Assembly (NCBI GenBank): GCA_900769995.1
Contig: CAAGIT010000046.1
Location: forward strand, 1-5,214
Direction: 5' to 3'
From: an uncultured Oscillospiraceae bacterium
GTDB lineage: Bacteria; Bacillota; Clostridia; Oscillospirales; Oscillospiraceae
Length of the DNA stretch: 5,214 nt
The position numbers and the translations under genes were made by a program. The notes below the pieces were generated by a model. That model saw nothing but the letters and a program-made list of their open reading frames with translations. It did not search any database and was not told the origin of the DNA. Of the stretch, positions 1-5,214 are shown one piece after another. Numbering within the stretch: position 1 is the stretch's first letter; every line of letters begins with the position of its first letter.

Positions 1-40
1 ACACAAGGGAGGCTTGGGACGCTCCCGTGCCAGTGAAGCC
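1..40. repeat. Probable end of a clostridial intergenic repeat, cut by the window edge
   Basis: The segment contains nested inverted pairs: GGCTT (11-15) with AAGCC (36-40), enclosing GGGA (16-19) with TCCC (23-26). The string AAGGGAGGCTTGGGACGCTC resembles, from memory, the edge of a repeat scattered in Ruminococcaceae intergenic DNA. The rest lies outside the window, so length and family cannot be judged. Between it and the next repeat is AT-rich DNA with one small palindrome (ATGTT-ac-AACAT, 66-77). Bases 138-201 show nothing further, and no gene is supported anywhere in 1-250. Confidence 0.4.
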
Positions 41-78
41 AACAAATTCAAATCGCAAAATTTTGATGTTACAACATA

Positions 79-137
79 GTAGGGGCGGCTATCAGCCGCC
101 CCCATACCGCATGGAGGCGGATAATATCCGCCCCTAC
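79..137. repeat. 59-bp palindromic intergenic repeat with 10-bp inverted ends
   Basis: The outer arms GTAGGGGCGG (79-88) and CCGCCCCTAC (128-137) are exact inverted repeats. Inside are two further hairpins: GGGGCGGCT-atc-AGCCGCCCC (82-102) and GGCGGAT-aat-ATCCGCC (116-132). So the DNA or RNA can fold as one long stem or as two adjacent hairpins. From memory, GTAGGGGCGG...CCGCCCCTAC elements are frequent between genes of gut Clostridia. It has no coding sign and no transposase, so it is a REP/MITE-like passive element at most. Confidence 0.65.
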
Positions 138-201
138 ACAACTCTCGCCTTACCGTACCTATGTAGGAGAGCTGCTTGTCTTTCGAACTTTCTCAACAGC
201 C

Positions 202-237
202 TATCCGCGTGCCGAAAAAACCTTCGGCACGCGGATA
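202..237 (-). terminator. Strong hairpin after the deaminase gene, probable transcription end
   Basis: Two perfect 15-base arms (202-216 and 223-237, TATCCGCGTGCCGAA and its complement) enclose a six-base loop. The hairpin begins 13 bases past the deaminase stop codon, the usual place for an intrinsic terminator. On the minus-strand transcript the only run of U is in the loop and the 3' arm (GGUUUUUUCGG); what follows the stem is GGCUGUUGAG, not a U-tract. It may terminate weakly, stabilise the mRNA 3' end, or need a factor. Confidence 0.6.
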
Positions 238-250
238 CTTTGTGTGTATG

Positions 251-1606
251 TCAGCGAGACAGGTAAGCGTCGCAGACCTGACGCGCCTTTTCCGCCATGA
301 CAGGCTCATCGACCTTGACAAGCTGACCGTCACGGACGGTGATCTTGCCGCCGACAACGGTGTAATCCACCGCACCGCGCAGACCGACCGTGCCGAACAC
401 GTTCTTGGGATCGTAGCAGGCACCGACCAGCTCCAGACGGCGGCGATCGACCATAAACAGGTCAGCGCACTTACCGACCTCGATCGAGCCGATGTCCGTT
501 CTGCCGAGCAGAGAAGCGGAGCCGCGGGTTGCCATCTTCAGAACGTCATAGCCGCTCGGGGCGAGCTTGGAGGAATTCAGGCGGTGCAGCAGGTAGCAGA
601 TGCGGATTTCCTCCAGCAGGTTCGAGCCGTCCTGCGAGGCAGAGCCGTCCACCGCCAGACCGACCTTGATGCCGCGCTCGAGCATCTCGGGGATGCGGGC
701 AATGCCGGAGGAGAGCTTCATGTTGGAAACGGGGCAATGCGCCACACCGGTGCCGGTTGCGGCAAGCAGGTCAAGCTCTTCCTCGTTGAAGTGGATGCCG
801 TGGGCATACCAGACGTCATCACCCGTCCAGCCGAGGCTCTGCATATACGCCAGGGGGCGCAGACCGCAGCGTTCGAGGGTGTAGTTTTCCTCGTCCTTGG
901 TTTCGCACAGATGGGTGTGCAGACGAACCTTGTACTGACGGGCGAGGATCGCAGACTGCCGCAGCAGCTCTGCGGAAACCGAGAACGGAGAGCAGGGTGC
1001 GAGCACGACCTGACGCATCGAGCCGAAGGACGGATCGTGGTACGCCTCGATCATGCGGACGCTGTCCTTCATGATCTCGTCAACGGACTGCACAACGCTG
1101 TCGGGGGGCAGACCGCCGTCCTTGACGGACAGATCCATGCTGCCGCGTGAGCAGACCATACGGATGCCCAGCTCCTCTGCCGCGCCGAACTGCGCGCCCA
1201 AAAGGTCGCCGGCACCTGCCGGGAAGACATAGTGGTGGTCAAAGCAGGTGGTACAGCCGTTTTTCATCAGCTCGCCCATGCCGGTCAGCGAGGAATAACG
1301 CACGACCTCGCCGTCGAGATTCTTCCAAATCTCATACAGGGTCTTGAGCCAGTCGAACAGCTCCATGTTCTGCACCTGCGGCAGATTGCGGGAGAACTGC
1401 TGATAGAGGTGGTGATGGGTGTTGATGAGGCCGGGGTAGCACATCAGGTTGCTGCCGTCGATCTCCTCGGCAGCCTGCATGGGCAGCTCCTTGCCGATGG
1501 CGGCGATCACGCCGTCCTTGCAGTAAACGTCTACGCCGTGCAGCTCCTCATCGGCATCGTTGCAGGTGATGAGCGCGGAAAGGTTGCGAATCATCAGATC
1601 AGACAT
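251..1606 (-). CDS. 8-oxoguanine deaminase-type amidohydrolase
   Basis: A 451-residue cytoplasmic metal-dependent hydrolase of the amidohydrolase (ATZ/TRZ, SsnA-like) group, of normal full length. A small beta domain (about 1-55 and 375-430) flanks the TIM barrel. Metal and catalytic residues are all present: H64 and H66 (NTHHHLYQ), H232 and E235 (LHTHLCET), H269 (YAHGIHF) and D320 (GLAVDGSASQDGSNLL). The segments DHHYVFPAG, RGSMDLSVKDGGLPP, LAPCSPFSVS and VAHCPVSNMKLSSGI resemble the 8-oxoguanine deaminase subgroup typified by Pseudomonas Pa0142 as remembered. The reaction would be 8-oxoguanine plus water to urate plus ammonia, which clears oxidised base or feeds purine breakdown. Such genes are often labelled hydroxyatrazine hydrolases. 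Exact substrate is less certain than class; guanine, isoxanthopterin or another aminopurine/pterin are alternatives. It is the last gene of its unit, with a hairpin 13 bases past the stop. Confidence 0.85.
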   Translation of the reverse strand: MSDLMIRNLSALITCNDADEELHGVDVYCKDGVIAAIGKELPMQAAEEIDGSNLMCYPGLINTHHHLYQQFSRNLPQVQNMELFDWLKTLYEIWKNLDGEVVRYSSLTGMGELMKNGCTTCFDHHYVFPAGAGDLLGAQFGAAEELGIRMVCSRGSMDLSVKDGGLPPDSVVQSVDEIMKDSVRMIEAYHDPSFGSMRQVVLAPCSPFSVSAELLRQSAILARQYKVRLHTHLCETKDEENYTLERCGLRPLAYMQSLGWTGDDVWYAHGIHFNEEELDLLAATGTGVAHCPVSNMKLSSGIARIPEMLERGIKVGLAVDGSASQDGSNLLEEIRICYLLHRLNSSKLAPSGYDVLKMATRGSASLLGRTDIGSIEVGKCADLFMVDRRRLELVGACYDPKNVFGTVGLRGAVDYTVVGGKITVRDGQLVKVDEPVMAEKARQVCDAYLSR

Positions 1607-1615
1607 AGTGCAAAA

Positions 1616-1623
1616 CCTCCTTT
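1616..1623 (-). promoter_or_regulatory. Ribosome binding site of the 8-oxoguanine deaminase
   Basis: AAAGGAGG on the minus strand, nine bases before the ATG at 1606-1604, sits in the 21-base gap after the zinc-ribbon stop. It supports Met1 over the in-frame Met5. With no room for a separate promoter in the gap, the two genes are read as one transcription unit. Confidence 0.8.
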
Positions 1624-1627
1624 GGTT

Positions 1628-2995
1628 TTATTCTTCGCGCTTGCGCAATTTCTTGGAAAGGATCAGACCGACCAGGCCGACGACAAACAGGATACCGCCG
1701 CGCAGTGCATAGAAGACTGCGAGCGTTCCGGAGATCAGCGCGGCAGCAGGCTGTATGTCAGCCGGCAGGAAGAAGCCGGACAGCAGAACAGCCGCCAGAA
1801 TCAACAGCAGCAGGATGCCGAGAATGAGCGCGGTCGTAAAGACTTTGCCGAAGCAAGCGGGGATATTCGCGCGGTTGATGACAACGATCAGGGCGAGCAT
1901 CAGCACGCAAAGCACGATCAGCAGAATGTAGCACAGCGGGGACAGCGCAAAGCGGATCAGATCCAGACTGTCGCCGAGCATGGAGCGCAGACCGCTTTTG
2001 CTCAGGTTGTCAAAGGCGATCGTGTTCTCCAGTGTGGCTTCGAGATCCTTGTCCAAATACCTATAGGTATAGTTATAGTCGTCATAGTAACAGAAGCCAT
2101 CGTAATCGTGGTACAGCTCCGGGGAATAATCCGTCAGGATCTCGGGGTTGTCATTGAGGAAGTCCATGATGCGGTCGGCATCGACAGCATTCAGGCGGTC
2201 TGCACCCTTCAGGAAATCGGCGTAGTCTACCGCGATCTCCGCGATAAAGTCACGCAGGTCTTCATCCTCCAGGAGCTTCTCGATATTCCGAACGGAGAAT
2301 GCTTTTTTCAGGTTGCCGCTGAGTCTGCTGTGCAGGAACTCTGCGGGCGTGCAGGAGCCGTCCTCAGCGGGGATCTCAAAGTCATCGAAATCGACATTTT
2401 CGACGATCTCCTCAATGGTATCCTCGTCGAGTAGGCAGCGAACCGTGCCGATCAGGATCGTCACAACGAACGTGAGCGAGAGCAGCACACACAGCAGTAC
2501 CGTCAGCGCTTTCTGACCGCCGGTGGGTGCCGGACGAACCTTTCGCTCCTTTTTCTTGGGAGGCTCGGTGCGGACATAACGCTCCGACGGCGGAGCCTGA
2601 CGCTGCGGCTGAGGCATATAATATGCTTCCGCCGCGTAGTTCGGCATATTCGTATAGGGCTCGGGTTCCGATACCGGCTCCTGGGCGGAAGCTTCCGGTG
2701 CGTAGTTCGGCGCAATCGGCTCCTGAACGGGAGCTTCGGGTGCGTAGCTCGGCACAACCGGCTCCTGCGCTGGTGCTTCCGGTGCGTAGCTCGGCATGAC
2801 CGGCTCCTGAGCGGGAGCTTCAGGCGTCCATGTGGGAGCGGGCGTCCATTCCGACTGTGGCGATTGGACGGGATCATAATACTGCGCGGGAGGCGGTTCG
2901 ACTGGTTGCGTGGAGGTCGGAATCATGCGGGATCCGCAATGCACACAAAAGTTGTTGCCATCCGGGTTTTGAGCGCCGCATTTGGTACAAAACAT
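1628..2995 (-). CDS. Zinc-ribbon membrane protein with proline-rich repeat linker, function unknown
   Basis: A 455-residue protein not recognised as a named family. Residues 1-24 are a zinc ribbon with C3/C6 and C17/C20, the N-terminal module of many Gram-positive membrane proteins. Residues 28-140 are rich in Pro, Gln, Glu and Tyr, with a 14-residue repeat (57-114). Residues 145-162 are basic (KKKERKVR). Membrane segment 1 spans about 163-186. Residues 188-350 form an acidic, probably extracytoplasmic domain with a Tyr/Asp-rich patch near 295-315; C214 and C302 could pair. Further membrane segments lie at about 353-374, 384-408 and 417-447; the last is long and could be one helix or two. The basic tail (KKLRKREE) fits a cytoplasmic C-terminus with four segments. 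The start is MFCTKCG at 2995, behind its own promoter. It is first in a unit with the deaminase 21 bases downstream. A sensor, scaffold or envelope role is possible but unproven. Confidence 0.82.
   Translation of the reverse strand: MFCTKCGAQNPDGNNFCVHCGSRMIPTSTQPVEPPPAQYYDPVQSPQSEWTPAPTWTPEAPAQEPVMPSYAPEAPAQEPVVPSYAPEAPVQEPIAPNYAPEASAQEPVSEPEPYTNMPNYAAEAYYMPQPQRQAPPSERYVRTEPPKKKERKVRPAPTGGQKALTVLLCVLLSLTFVVTILIGTVRCLLDEDTIEEIVENVDFDDFEIPAEDGSCTPAEFLHSRLSGNLKKAFSVRNIEKLLEDEDLRDFIAEIAVDYADFLKGADRLNAVDADRIMDFLNDNPEILTDYSPELYHDYDGFCYYDDYNYTYRYLDKDLEATLENTIAFDNLSKSGLRSMLGDSLDLIRFALSPLCYILLIVLCVLMLALIVVINRANIPACFGKVFTTALILGILLLLILAAVLLSGFFLPADIQPAAALISGTLAVFYALRGGILFVVGLVGLILSKKLRKREE
2654..2827 (-). 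repeat. 42-base tandem repeat coding for a 14-residue Pro/Glu/Tyr motif
   Basis: Within the zinc-ribbon gene, residues 57-114 are four tandem units: TPEAPAQEPVMPSY, APEAPAQEPVVPSY, APEAPVQEPIAPNY, and a longer diverged APEASAQEPVSEPEPY. The units differ at several wobble positions (for example GCGGGA versus GCTGGT stretches on the plus strand), so the array is not a very recent duplication. It probably forms an extended cytoplasmic linker between the zinc ribbon and the first membrane segment. Copy number may vary between strains. Confidence 0.85.
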
Positions 2996-3004
2996 GGAAA
3001 ATAA

Positions 3005-3010
3005 CCTCAC
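3005..3010 (-). promoter_or_regulatory. Ribosome binding site that sets the zinc-ribbon protein start
   Basis: GTGAGG on the minus strand lies nine bases before the ATG at 2995-2993. It is downstream of the predicted transcription start, and the zinc ribbon begins at once (MFCTKCG). This excludes the longer in-frame reading that starts at 3235, which would run back through the promoter and the end of the reductase gene. Confidence 0.65.
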
Positions 3011-3031
3011 TTTCTTTTTGCTATTTAGGAA

Positions 3032-3060
3032 ATTATACCAAAATCGTTCTGCATTTGCAA
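3032..3060 (-). promoter_or_regulatory. Sigma-A-type promoter with extended -10 for the zinc-ribbon/deaminase unit
   Basis: On the minus strand there is TTGCAA (3060-3055), a 17-base spacer, then a perfect TATAAT (3037-3032) preceded by TG and one base, making an extended -10. The spacer is optimal and the DNA is much richer in A and T than the flanking genes. Transcription should start near 3025, giving a leader of about 30 bases before the ATG at 2995. The -35 matches the consensus TTGACA at four of six positions. The gap holds no other long open frame, so this promoter most likely drives the zinc-ribbon gene and the deaminase behind it. Confidence 0.8.
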
Positions 3061-3107
3061 GACGAAATCGGAGAAATACAGAATTTTTCAAAAGTTCAGA
3101 GTTTCCC

Positions 3108-4139
3108 TCAATCGACGCAAACCTCTCCCGCGAGCACGCGGCGGTAATCGTCGTAATTCTTGCGCAGGAGGGCGGGGGTGTCCAGCTCGTACGGGCACTT
3201 GGTTTTGCAAACGCCGCAGTTGATGCACTGCTCAATTTTTGCCATTTCCGCCTGCATGGGTTCGCTCAGCCATTCCTTCGACGGCGCACGGCGCAGCATC
3301 AGCGACATTCTGGCGCACTGGTTGATTTGGATTCCCACGGAGCAGGTCGGCACGCAATAGCCGCAGCCGCGGCAGAAATCGCCGGTCAGCTCCCTGCGGT
3401 CGGCATCGATGACCGCCTGTAATTCGTCATTTAACACGGCAGGTTTCTCAAAGAACGACAGCCATTCGTCCAGCTCCTTCTGCCGCTGAATGCCCCAGAT
3501 GGGCAGCACGTTGTCATACTGCGCAATAAACGCGAACGCGGCAGCGGCATTCGTGATCAGACCGCCGGCGATGGCTTTCATGGCGATCAGCCCCATATTT
3601 GCCCGTTTGCAGGCGTCGGCAAGCGCCAATTCTCGGTCGGTGGAGAGGTAGCTGAACGGGAATTGCAGGGTTTCGTACAGCCCCGATGCGACAATTTCCT
3701 CCGCGACGCCGATTTTGTGCGCGGTGATGCCGATATGACGGATCTTGCCCTGCTTTTTCGCCTCCAAAAGACACTCGTACATCCCTGTTCCATCGTTCGG
3801 GCGATAGCACTGCGGCACGCAGTGGAGCTGATAGATGTCGATGCAGTCCGTTTTCAGCAGCCGCAGGGAGGTTTCCAGATCGCGCCAAAAGCCCTCGGGT
3901 GTGCGGGCTTGGGTTTTCGAGGCAAGGACAATGCCCTCCCAGTTGCCGCCGAAGGCCAGTCCGAGCTTTTTCTCGCTGTCGGAATAGGCGCGGGCGGTGT
4001 CGAAAAAGCGCATTCCGCCCGCACGGGCGTTGTGCAGAAGCTGAACGGCAGCCTCGTCGCTGATGCGCTGGATGGGCAGTGCGCCGAATGCGTTTTGCGG
4101 CACGGTAATGCCGGTGGAGCCCAAGGTGATCTCTTTCAT
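3108..4139 (-). CDS. Aldo/keto reductase with C-terminal 4Fe-4S ferredoxin-type domain (COG1453-like)
   Basis: A 343-residue cytoplasmic oxidoreductase. Residues 1-230 are an aldo/keto reductase TIM barrel. They begin with the family N-terminus (LGSTGITVPQNAFGALPIQR) and carry the tetrad D47 (FFDTARAY), Y52, K75 (LASKT) and H106 (IYQLHCV). Residues 250-320 hold two cysteine groups, C256/C259/C262/C266 and C305/C308/C311/C315 followed by proline. This is the ferredoxin signature and would suit two 4Fe-4S clusters, with C275 as an extra cysteine. Known: such fusions are common in anaerobes, with substrates mostly undetermined. Inferred: it moves electrons between a nicotinamide cofactor and an iron-sulfur partner. 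The start is well supported: AAAGGAG at 4147-4153, seven bases before ATG, and an ATGA overlap with the upstream GTPase-nuclease, implying coupled translation. No GC-rich terminator follows it. The substrate cannot be read from sequence. Confidence 0.9.
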   Translation of the reverse strand: MKEITLGSTGITVPQNAFGALPIQRISDEAAVQLLHNARAGGMRFFDTARAYSDSEKKLGLAFGGNWEGIVLASKTQARTPEGFWRDLETSLRLLKTDCIDIYQLHCVPQCYRPNDGTGMYECLLEAKKQGKIRHIGITAHKIGVAEEIVASGLYETLQFPFSYLSTDRELALADACKRANMGLIAMKAIAGGLITNAAAAFAFIAQYDNVLPIWGIQRQKELDEWLSFFEKPAVLNDELQAVIDADRRELTGDFCRGCGYCVPTCSVGIQINQCARMSLMLRRAPSKEWLSEPMQAEMAKIEQCINCGVCKTKCPYELDTPALLRKNYDDYRRVLAGEVCVD

Positions 4140-5214
4140 AATTTTTCTCCTTTCTCGCCCGACAGCCTCCGCAGCGGATTTTCGCGGATGGCGGCACGAC
4201 GGGCTTCCTCCTGTAAGCCGCGGATCACAGCGGCGATTTTTTCGTTGACACGCTCAATTTCACCGAACAATTCTCCGGCGGACACCCGCAGAACACCGCT
4301 GCGCAGTGCCGAGAGCTGAACCAGACTGTCCGAGGTCGCGACCCGAACGGCGTAGTTTTTGCCGATCTGTCCGACCAGTGTTTCAATATACAGATCCGCG
4401 CTCTCGTTTTCCTTCGTGTAGACCACGCGGAGGTTGTTGTGCCTTGTTTTTGAGCCGATGCCGCCCTTGACACGGTAGCTGTCGAATACGACCACCAGCT
4501 CGCACGGATGATAGCCGCAAAAATTGCTCAAAATATCCAGCAGCCGTTCTCTCGCGCCGGCGATGTCCGTCTGTGCCTGTTCGCGCAGACCGTCCCACGC
4601 GAACACCATGTTGTACCCGTCCACGATCAGGTACTCCTTTTTTGGCGGCGGCAGGCTGATTTCCTCTGTCTTTGGCATCGGACGGTGGAGGGTGGTTTTC
4701 TGCGGGCCGAATTCGCGTTCGATGATGCGTTCCAGCTCACGCTCGTCCAGGTCCAAATTCTGCGTTCGGATACGCGGAACGGCAGGCTGTTCCTCCGCCT
4801 TCGGCCGCAGAACACTTTCCAGGTGCATATGCGACGGAACGTCCGACCATTTGATGCTGATGCCCGCGCCATGGGAACAAAAGACGGAATCCGGCGTGTT
4901 GGCAAGGTCGGCCTCGGGGTCGTATTGCAGCTCGTCGATGACCTTTTGGGCGTTGTGACAGGGCGCATAGCCCGAAACCTCGCAGACGAGCTTGCCGTGG
5001 CCGTGCGTGTAGGCGACGACCTGCGCCATGTAATCCTGCATCTCGGAAACGGGGGCTTCCCCCTCCAAAACCATCCTTTCGCCGTCATCGGTCGGTGCGC
5101 CGAATTCGCCGCCCATGGCGCGGATGTCGTTAATGGCTCTGCCGATTTGTGCGGCGGGAACGTGCAGACGGAAACGGTAAAACGGCTCGAGCAGAACGCT
5201 TTCCGCCTGCATCA
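4136..5214 (-). CDS. Translational GTPase (EF-G/Tet(M)-like) domain V fused to YacP/Rae1-like NYN ribonuclease, 5'-truncated
   Basis: The gene enters from the right edge, so the G domain and domains II-IV are not visible; the methionine at 5210-5212 is internal. In the 358 visible residues, about 7-95 match the ferredoxin-like last domain (EFG_C) of Tet(M)-type factors: LLEPFYRFRLHVP, the AINDIRAMGG helix, VLEGEAPVSEMQDY and the GHGKLVCEVSGY strand. Residues 96-131 (NTPDSVFCSHGAG) extend this fold as in clostridial Tet(M)-like factors. Residues 132-192 are a charged linker with a short helix (DERELERIIEREFGP). Residues 193-330 form a complete NYN/YacP domain: LIVDGYNM (D198, N201), VVFDSYRVKG (D244), TKENESADLYIE (E270, D273) and VATSD (D295), so the expected acidic active-site set is present. 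Known: B. subtilis Rae1, of this family, cuts mRNA on the ribosome. Inferred: the GTPase half delivers the nuclease to the A site. It could be labelled a tetracycline-resistance protein, but nothing here supports drug resistance. The stop overlaps the reductase start. Confidence 0.82.
   Translation of the reverse strand, partial: MQAESVLLEPFYRFRLHVPAAQIGRAINDIRAMGGEFGAPTDDGERMVLEGEAPVSEMQDYMAQVVAYTHGHGKLVCEVSGYAPCHNAQKVIDELQYDPEADLANTPDSVFCSHGAGISIKWSDVPSHMHLESVLRPKAEEQPAVPRIRTQNLDLDERELERIIEREFGPQKTTLHRPMPKTEEISLPPPKKEYLIVDGYNMVFAWDGLREQAQTDIAGARERLLDILSNFCGYHPCELVVVFDSYRVKGGIGSKTRHNNLRVVYTKENESADLYIETLVGQIGKNYAVRVATSDSLVQLSALRSGVLRVSAGELFGEIERVNEKIAAVIRGLQEEARRAAIRENPLRRLSGEKGEKL
4147..4153 (-). 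promoter_or_regulatory. Ribosome binding site of the aldo/keto reductase, inside the upstream gene
   Basis: AAAGGAG on the minus strand lies seven bases before the ATG at 4139-4137. It sits inside the last codons of the GTPase-nuclease gene, and the ATG shares four bases (ATGA) with that gene's TGA stop. The strong site fixes the reductase start and points to termination-reinitiation coupling between the two proteins. Confidence 0.8.

Noticed and set aside
27..266. A 79-residue plus-strand peptide in the left intergenic region
   Set aside because: It is translated from the palindromic repeat and hairpin, has no convincing ribosome binding site, and its end overlaps the deaminase 3' end. Repeat-derived peptides like this are common false calls.
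176..1150. Long plus-strand open frame of 324 codons opposite the deaminase
   Set aside because: It lies wholly against a gene with all its catalytic motifs. Its protein is a low-complexity Ala/Asp/Val/Gln-rich shadow with no recognisable domain, and it would have to read through the hairpin at 202-237.
1232..2434. Plus-strand open frame of 400 codons across the deaminase/zinc-ribbon junction
   Set aside because: It spans two minus-strand genes and their ribosome binding site, and its composition (Gln/Asp/Arg-rich) is what antisense reading of these codons gives. No domain was seen.
2996..3107. Intrinsic terminator between the reductase and zinc-ribbon genes
   Set aside because: No GC-rich stem followed by a U-tract is present; only an AT-rich near-palindrome. 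Some read-through into the second unit is possible.
2996..3235. An 80-residue N-terminal extension of the zinc-ribbon protein
   Set aside because: It would overlap the end of the reductase and the promoter at 3032-3060, and has no family-like features. The zinc ribbon starts right at the 2995 ATG with its own ribosome binding site.
3663..4319. Plus-strand open frame of 218 codons opposite the reductase and nuclease end
   Set aside because: Shadow of two well-supported minus-strand genes; no domain or start signal.
4850..5214. Tetracycline-resistance (Tet(M)/Tet(O)-type) gene
   Set aside because: Only domain V is visible and the protein carries a nuclease domain that resistance proteins lack. 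The decisive domain IV loops are outside the window, so a resistance call is not supported.

Overview
The window reads as a piece of a Gram-positive Clostridia genome, most likely of the Oscillospirales/Ruminococcaceae type. This is inferred from three things. The genes have strong AGGAGG-type ribosome binding sites. One gene carries a YacP/Rae1-type nuclease domain, a family typical of Firmicutes. The left end holds short palindromic intergenic repeats of the kind common in gut Clostridia. No rRNA, tRNA, CRISPR array, transposase or phage gene was seen. All four genes lie on the minus strand, so transcription runs from high to low coordinates.

Layout in transcription order. (1) 5214-4136: the 3' part of a large gene cut by the window edge. 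It encodes the last domain of an EF-G/Tet(M)-like translational GTPase fused to a complete YacP/Rae1-like NYN ribonuclease domain. (2) 4139-3108: an aldo/keto reductase with a C-terminal ferredoxin-like module of eight cluster-type cysteines. Its start overlaps the previous stop by four bases (ATGA), so the two are an operon and probably translationally coupled. (3) A 112-base gap with a very good promoter (TTGCAA, 17 bases, extended TGgTATAAT). (4) 2995-1628: a zinc-ribbon membrane protein with a proline-rich 14-residue repeat, an acidic extracytoplasmic domain and three or four C-terminal membrane segments. (5) 1606-251: an 8-oxoguanine deaminase-type amidohydrolase, 21 bases downstream and in the same transcription unit. 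(6) 250-1: non-coding DNA with a 15-bp perfect hairpin just after the deaminase stop, a 59-bp palindromic repeat, and what looks like the end of another intergenic repeat.

There are therefore two transcription units: GTPase-nuclease plus reductase, then zinc-ribbon protein plus deaminase. The most noteworthy object is the fusion protein. It joins a factor that would bind the ribosome near the A site to a nuclease whose stand-alone relative, Bacillus subtilis Rae1, cleaves mRNA on the translating ribosome. That suggests a single-polypeptide device for mRNA cleavage or surveillance at stalled ribosomes. The G domain lies outside the window, so this rests on domain V and the nuclease only.
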